Source: Notospermus geniculatus
Taxonomy: Eukaryota > Nemertea > Pilidiophora > Heteronemertea > Lineidae
Reading direction: 5' to 3'
NCBI GenBank assembly: GCA_002633025.1
Contig: NMRB01001824.1
Span: 33,725 to 97,724, forward strand
Length of the DNA stretch: 64,000 nucleotides
The notes beneath the pieces are model-generated. The model was given only the letters and a program-made list of their open reading frames with translations. It was not told the origin of the DNA and made no database searches. Made by a program: the position numbers and the translations under genes. This document shows, piece after piece, positions 57,003-64,000 of this stretch; positions within the stretch are counted from its first letter, which is position 1, and each line of letters opens with the position of its first letter.

Positions 57003-57798
57003 GGACATGTACATTTGTACACCTTGAAAACACAGGGCGTTTTACACTTCGCCCCTTCCCTGGTCCATCAGGCCCCTATTTCTCTCCCAGACATAGGCCT
57101 AAACGTCAACTTTACTTGGCAGTTCATAATCATGTCAACAAATGCGTGATGACAGATATACAGTCAAGCAAGCATTATAATAAGTCATTTTTCTAAACCC
57201 ATTGTATGAGCAAGCAAGGGGACACCCCACCCTCGGTTACATGTATGTCACATCTGAGTCACCACAACAGGACCCATTAGGCCTACTTTGGAGATGACTC
57301 CTCCAAATGACACGAAACATAAGCATCCTTGACACTGATGACAGCTAGACAACCCAACATTGCTTCAATCGTCGAATGTGCCCCACCCCAAGCAGGACAG
57401 CAACAGACGGCCGATACCCAACATCCATACATCGCCAACGAGCTGGCCGATACCGACGTATGTATACACATGCCATAGCCTGCGTACAAATGTACAACAC
57501 ATGGTACGGCAGGGCAAGCGAACGGAGATGTGGTTTTTACATAGTGTTTTACGTGAATGAAGATTGGGGAGGAGATACAGCTACAAATGTGAATATTCAC
57601 ATCACAATGTTACACACGAACAAAGGTTGAACAGCTTTGGATTGTAACCTGTCAACAACCAATCTTTGTGAATTTTTGACAATATATGCAATGTCCTGAT
57701 AAGAAGGCCGCCAATGGCTTCACTAATTACCCCCTATGGGCAACTTGTCCGTCCCCTGGGCTACTTTTCAAAATAAACCTCAATCATAATGCATGCAT

Positions 57799-57918
57799 GG
57801 GCCGTATTTTAGAATGGTCCTTAAAGGTCCACCTTAAATCTATTGTTCTCGATGGTTTTACAATAGACTTAAGGGTGACCTTTCTTTAAACGTTAAGGAA
57901 CGTTCTAAAATACGACCC
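57799..57918. mobile_element. GGGCCGTATTTTAGAA palindromic MITE
   Basis: GGGCCGTATTTTAGAA..GGTCCTTAA at the left, AAGGAACGTTCTAAAATACG..CCC at the right. Inner CTTAAATCTATTGT / ACAATAGACTTAAG. Confidence 0.8.
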
Positions 57919-60179
57919 TATGAGTTCTGACGAGTGTAGGTGGGTGGACTCTTGTGAACCCTCTTAGACTTGTGCCCTAATTCATACCTGCTGAATACCC
58001 TAAAAACAAAGAGATGAAGCCAGATTTGGGTCAGTCTGCTGTCACTGCCCCACCCATCATCTTTATGGTATTATGAAAAGAACATCACTGGGAAAAAACT
58101 TTACCTTGTGTTTTGTAATCCTTTCTGATACAGGACAAGGAACGGAAGCACAACGTGCACCGACTTAGCAAGGACGGCATGTTCACATGTATCCAAAAGT
58201 CAATTTCGATATCTCTACGGCAACGGAATAAGCAACACAATCTAGTACTTGTTGTCTAGCTATTGGCTTCAACGTCCATAAATCCCAAAGAAGCTTAAAT
58301 GACTAGACGTTGTCGTGGTCGTCTGATTTCTGTGTGTGTCGCATGATGTCCGATACCGTATCTGCAGATACTGAGCATCAGATGAATATGAAATCAACAA
58401 AACCCACTTCTCCAATCCAGGTTCCTCGCAACTTCCGTGAGAGAAAACAGAGGTGAAAGAAAACAGGCTATCCAAATCTTGTTAATAATCAGAATGAGCT
58501 GTTCTGGACTAATATCAGATGCTGTAGATAAGAATGAACGCTAGCTGTAGGTCATGTAGGTAGGCCCTCTCGCAGGGAATGTACACACGCTGTATGGGAA
58601 GCTGGCGTCTGCCCGAGGCTGTAGCAAATGAAAGGTGAAGGTCAAATCTGAATTGTCAGCAGCGTCTGAATCCTGCGTCTGAGGAGGTATCCAAATCTGA
58701 ATCATGAATGAGATAAAATTCAACCACTGCAAGCTGGCATCAAAGTAGAATTTAATGACCATCCGATGAACATTAACTTGTTGACCTCAACAGTTTTGGT
58801 CTCCAAACTTTCGTTCGTACAATCCAACAGTTGCCAGTTTCTTTCATCAAAGGCCAACAAAACCTAATCTCACGCTGAAAAACCGCACCCGCCCTAACAC
58901 ATCCGCGAGCATCAATTCAACTAATCCATGTATTGTGTCTATGACAAAACCACTCCACGCATATGAACACATTGTACGACAGGCAAAATTCCACAGCTTC
59001 TCGACGTGGTGCCAGCGTGTGTGATGTCACCGTGTCTGTATTGAGCAATAACTTCTAATAATATTCCGTTATTGATGACAGCGGTCGTATGGATTTTTCT
59101 CGGAGTTCTGATTCGGATGCTGTTGATGGCGTAATTAGAACATGATGAACGGTGATGTCATGGCTGTAACCGGAGGCTGAGGTTGGAGGGTGGCGTCACG
59201 GTTCAATTATGGGAACTTACGTACATGTAATTGCAGTTGTGTATCAAAGTAGTGGCCACGCAGGGGCGGACAACAGACAATCTACTTGTGGCACCCCAGC
59301 GTAAAAGCTCAGGTTGACTGTTGGTGCCAAACTTCCTGACAGACGAGGTTATGTCCGCACTTGACAAAATAAAAATTGCCTTTGCACAATGGAAATCGAA
59401 GGCGGAAGTTCAGCTGAATGATTCCCGAAATGAATCCCCAGACTGCCTATTCCATCCGGAGACTCTTCTAGACTGATATCCGGGAGGCACTTGACGAGAC
59501 GGTCGGTCAAACCAAAACTACACTGCCCAACCACACTAAAGAGCGAGCTGTCAATGCTCATAGTACCCCTGGTATCCCAAAAGAGCCTACAGCCATGTCA
59601 CATAGGGTTGTAGAGAGAAGTCCACGGATTCACATACGATCCACTCTTTGCCGTACCGCGACCGGTGAAAGCAATCGTTAGAAATAATGGGAGATAATTT
59701 CATGATCGAAACTTAGGATTGGCCGAGGAGACATGATTGTAATAGATAGGGGTATGAACTATCAGCAGGCGTAGATCGAGCGATTCGTCCTATCAACTTT
59801 GGCAGTGGAGTCCACCTTCAGCCGTGCCTCTCAGGACAAGGAAGATGTGTTTTCCGAGAACGCAGGTAACTCACGGTGGATGTGGTCTTTGTCCTCAATC
59901 AGAGCTGACTGACAGATGATAGAATTAATATAAAAAACTTCGACACCAGACAAAGATCTCCCCTGCTGTTTGCAGCCACATCATCAACAATTGAAACACT
60001 TCTTGTGATCGTCAGGCAGTCGTTTTTAATTGAATCATGACAATTATCTAACATCTAGGAAGAAGACAAAAACCAGTTCTGTCTAGATGTACAGCTTACT
60101 GTCTGGAGAACAAAAGGTCGAAATAAGACAGACAAGGTGAGATGGAGATTTGTTTGGCAGAGACGTCAACTTTGGCTAA

Positions 60180-60409
60180 TAGACTCTATCACTCCAAAAC
60201 AGTGCAGCACCTGACGTGGTGTGACGGGGCAGCGTCATGACGTCCCACATGTTATTTCTGAACGCCATGACGTACTGTGACTCGAAAAAAAATCCAGTCA
60301 GGAAACAATTTGATTTTTTTTCGTCTCACGTCAAGACATCATGCAATGACGTATGGGACGTCATGTCGCTAACTAGCGTCAGGTACTGCACTCTTGGGGT
60401 GATCGTCTA
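60180..60409. mobile_element. TATCACTCCAAAA MITE, copy 3
   Basis: TAGACTCTATCACTCCAAAAC and GGGGTGATCGTCTA termini. The same GCGTCATGACGTCCCACATG interior. Confidence 0.8.
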
Positions 60410-60792
60410 TGCAATCACAGTCCACAGATCCAGCAGAACCACTTCCTGACATGCCTGATAAGTGAAGGTCTGACGCAAGTCATCAAAGTGCAAAGTCATA
60501 TATTTCCACACAAGTCCGAAGTATTTTCTGCTCTGTTTGGCACCTCTCACCGTGAAAGATTCGGTCTGCTAGAGCTGAGGCCGTTAGACAATGATGCTCT
60601 CAGTAACGATCCAGATCCGGTTCATTGAAGTTCACAGTCTTGCCGAAGTACTCGGCGAAGGAACATTCAATAGCAAATGCTGAATGGGAAGGCCTTGACT
60701 GGGTGGGGATTTCCAAAAATACATGTATTTTCAGTCACCTGTCCACAGCGACCTGAGGCAGAGCTCAGGGAAAAGCACAGGGTACTTGCAAT

Positions 60793-61005
60793 CTCAAAAG
60801 GGGCAGTTCACTTTCGTCAATTGAGGAATCTGAGTTGTGATCCTTGAGAAAATGGAGAAAGCTATGAAGCTGCAAATTGCAGGGATTATTCTGTACAGCA
60901 CAACAAATAATCCCTGCAATTTGCAAAAGTGCATAGCTTTTTCCGTTTTCCCAAGGATCACAACTCAGATTCCTCAAGTGATGAAAATGAACAGCCCCTT
61001 TCTCA
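60793..61005. mobile_element. 205-bp inverted-repeat element with CTCA duplication
   Basis: Body 60797-61001. AAAGGGGCAGTTCA..TTGAGGAATCTGAGTTGTGA and its complement, reaching to GCAAATTGCAGGGATTATT. CTCA at 60793-60796 and 61002-61005. Confidence 0.85.
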
Positions 61006-62313
61006 GTTTCTGTAGAGGATTTGCGGTTGGGTCTACCTGTTTCTGGTTTAGACAAAGTCATGGATACAGCCATAACAACATGGAACATCCTTATTCAACT
61101 GCAGACTGGAGTTTTATCAAGGAAGGCAGAATACATTCCCGTAGATGTGTTACACTACTTATTTCCAAAGTCAACAACTTGTGGCATTCCAAAACAAATT
61201 TACGTAACCATGATAACACACTGCAATTTGGTGGCAGATTGACAGCGTGCCAATAACTATTAACGAACCTGCCAAGATTATTATATTTTTAATCAGTTTA
61301 TAGTGTTGCAATGGGAAACGGCCAAAAAATTATAACATACAGACGAACATTGTCTGCATCACCAAGGACTTGTGAGAACAGTCGACCTACATGTAAGCAC
61401 ACACACCCTCGATCACCCAGGATTTTCGGGGACGTGGACCCAGGGTGGAATATATAAATCAGATCCACATCAGATCAGATCCACACCATCCAGATCCACA
61501 TCATTTGGAAATACCCCAACTTTTAATTCAGACGTAATGTATAATTCGCCCTTATATTGAGATGAAGATTCCAGTGCTCAGAAACCCTGCCCCTGGCCCA
61601 ACACACAAACATAAAAATCTCCCACTTTCTAGCTTCCGGCATAAAACTCAGGGAAATAATTCAACAATGATGAAATAGCGTTTTCTGGTAAAATCCCCAT
61701 AAATTTTTTTAGAACTGAACCATAAGGATGCGAACGATGACAGTTTTTCAATGCCTGATCCATAATTTACAAGCAAGCAGAGGTAAAATTGTAAATAATT
61801 GCAACCTGATGCATGTTACCATAGAAACAAAGCCGTTTTTTTTCCTGTCTGATTTCAACATCATGTTTATCTGTGCTGCAAACTTCCTCGAAATGAAGAG
61901 GAAAATCCACTCTGTGAATCTACTGGTGCCATCTGTGGAGAATTGTGAGAACTAAATGTCTCACCAATGCTGAGTGACAGACTATAACAAAATACCAGCA
62001 ATTAACACATTCCTATCAATTGTTTTGTTAGAGACGATTATCTCCAAAGGTTAAAACAATACAGACGTTACATGTAATTAAAATCTTGATTTCTTGTCGT
62101 GATGTAATCTTGAGTCGTAAGCTGAGAATGATGTGGGTGGCACAGCAGACACCATAATGATTTTGAGATGTACATGTAGACTGCCGACAAATTGGTTGGT
62201 GCAAATTTGGGGTTGTAACAATCGATGATTTTGACTTGAGTCGTTTAAATAAACTGAGAAAGAGGGGCAGTGGTGCAGCTGTAAGGATCACCTTGAGTCT
62301 TCAGCTAAAAACA

Positions 62314-62532
62314 TTAAAGCACCACGGTATTGCCACTTTCTGTTGACAGCCGGCGCCACTGGTAACATTCTCCAATACTGTAGTTTAGCCTTTCGCCCCA
62401 GTGTTGGAGAATGTATGATTACACTACAATGCACGTAGTAGCAAATCGTAGTTTACCAAATCGTTAATAGAGGTCTCCCTTAACGCGGGTAGGTGTAATG
62501 CAGGATTGGGAAGCAATACTGTGGTCCTTTAA
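62314..62532. mobile_element. TTAA-flanked MITE, copy 2
   Basis: TTAA at 62314-62317 and 62529-62532. Same termini and body as 3766-3989, lacking a short ACCGGT duplication present there. Confidence 0.85.
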
Positions 62533-63198
62533 GGCTGCGGAATTCGTTGAATGATGATCTGCCATGTCTGCTATCACAGAGAAATTTAGAAAATTAGAAG
62601 GGTTTGTAAGGTGTGAACTGGTGCAGCTCAAAATCATCGTTCTGACTACTGGTACATGTAGACTCACTGGTACATGTAGACTCACTGGATTTTTTCACAT
62701 ACATGTACGACTTTCATGACTTCGGATCACAATGACTTCCCATGACTTTCACCAGGTTTTTATTCTGTAAATAACGTCTTTATAAGACAGACATGTCCCG
62801 CCCACCACAGTCACGTGCATCATCAAATCACATGGGAATATTACAACGGGAACAGATAATATTATTGTAGTAGGCCATACTCTCAATGACGCATAAGTTA
62901 GGTATGCGGTTTTTTTTTTATCAAGCGATAACAAGTCACTGGACAGATCTGGCGTCCTCTACGAACACTTCAGGAGGGGGTCGCATGATTTCACTGATGG
63001 CAGGCAGGGATATTTTCACTGTGCAGCCAGAAACTTCGCAAAGGGACCCTCCATAAAGCACCCCCCCAGGGCCGATTGAAGGAACAGCTCTGCCTTGCAC
63101 TCCGAAGTACACTGTACGGCTCTAATGATACTTCAATCACCCATGCCTCCGCTGGAAAGGATAAATTATACTGCCTTTCACAATTGGAGAGCCCTACA

Positions 63199-63473
63199 GT
63201 TATCAGTGTTCTCCACGGGTTTTGGTCTAAGAGGGGCGGCAGTGGGCGTAGTGCCAAAGGCACCGCGCGAGGCGCCTTCTGGCGGGGAGTCTGAGCGCCC
63301 TCCCCAGCGAAATTTGGATTTCACGTGCTCTGAGCATCTGAGATGCATAATTGAGCGATCTAAACCATAAATATTAGGGCGGACGAATTTTTAAGAGGGT
63401 TGGATTTTGGCGTCGGTATTTTTAAGAGGGGCAGGCCGCCCTTTATTTAACTGGTGTGGAGAACACTGGTTAT
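63199..63473. mobile_element. hAT-like element with GTTAT duplication
   Basis: Body 63204-63468, CAGTGTTCTCCACGGGTT and AACTGGTGTGGAGAACACTG. GTTAT is at 63199-63203 and 63469-63473. Confidence 0.85.
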
Positions 63474-64000
63474 GCCAGTATGCCTGGCATTCTATCGATT
63501 TTAAAACAAACTTCAGTTTCAAGTGTCTGTCTGGCCTCAAAAACGGATCCAACTTCACCACGTTCTAACAACTTTTGGACACTTCACCTCTGAGGTTCAG
63601 AAGAACTTTCACAACATTCACACGTCGAGGAGGCCAGTTTACATAACTTCTTTTGTTCAATTTGAAACCTTCCGATGTCAAAAACATCCAAAAACGTTGG
63701 AAAGTACTTCACGGTGTTTGCATTGTTCTTAACACTTTTTCAACATGCGAGGAATTCCCACTGCCGCTGGGCCAACAATGTAATTTTCTCTATCAATACA
63801 ACACAGTCCAGGCGATAACAATAAATACCACAACAGGCCTGTTCATTTTCACAATACATTGATTACTGGCTTACTATAAAATTATTTTATGATGTGGCCT
63901 AGGCCTACCTAGAATATTACAACTGGTCGTATTACTGGTAGAAGATATTTTAGGTATTTTGCATGGTTTGCGAGTATCACATTTATCATGTTTATATCGT

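Larger units (their letters stand above)
36648..64000. other. DLGAP upstream intron or intergenic, no gene recognised
   Basis: No exon with a recognisable family was found on either strand. Contents are the repeats listed below, SINE pieces (37040-37200, 41520-41600, 43015-43350), an N gap at 47331-47356, and two weak small ORFs (44248-44445, 52581-52820). The stretches 37200-37860, 39120-40200, 44450-46570, 48150-50000, 51240-52580, 52820-56860, 57920-60180 and 61010-62310 show nothing I can identify. Confidence 0.5.

Overview
This is a eukaryotic (animal) nuclear window. It has split genes with GT-AG introns, a metazoan-specific synaptic scaffold gene, a nuclear gene for a mitochondrial enzyme, tRNA-derived SINEs and a very high density of short inverted-repeat DNA transposons. 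Frequent GGCCTA, ACCGGTA and ACATGTA words, the TACTGTAAAG..CGCGAAA repeats and the protein sequences suggest a marine invertebrate (echinoderm, hemichordate, cephalochordate or lophotrochozoan). The sequence alone does not settle the phylum. Two runs of N (20611-20668 and 47331-47356) are assembly gaps.

Layout. 1-2.5 kb: repeats and a weak possible exon. 2554-3591 (minus): an intronless 345-residue beta-propeller-like protein of unknown function. 4-11 kb: non-coding sequence crowded with miniature transposons, including a perfect 145-bp palindrome with a 7-bp target duplication and a ten-copy alternating inverted array. 11127-26520 (minus): the last eight coding exons of mitochondrial glutamyl-tRNA synthetase (EARS2), joined in perfect phase. 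The first exon, with the HIGH-type motif, was not found. Inside its 11-kb intron, on the opposite strand, lies an LRR-Ig cell-surface gene (13531-18596) that is probably membrane-bound or GPI-anchored. 29.1-30.6 kb (minus): a tentative two-exon, two-TM protein gene. 32209-36647 (minus): the last five exons of a DLGAP/SAPAP (GKAP-domain) scaffold gene. Its 5' exons were not recognised, so 36.6-64 kb is either its upstream intron or intergenic. That stretch holds many MITEs and SINEs and only weak small ORFs.

Main discovery. The second exon of the LRR-Ig gene is split by a 1556-bp foldback element (16644-18199) flanked by a 4-bp duplication, ATGT. Removing the element and one ATGT gives an uninterrupted reading frame, with a good upstream acceptor at 16590/16591 in matching phase, and restores the normal cysteine pattern of the LRR C-terminal cap. 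The inserted element also carries AG acceptors in the same phase as the exon-1 donor. The allele may therefore be broken, or rescued by a transposon-supplied splice site.

The transposon complement is varied. It includes families with 9-, 7-, 6-, 5-, 4- and 3-bp duplications, TTAA duplications and TA duplications. Many are near-perfect palindromes that could give hairpin transcripts.
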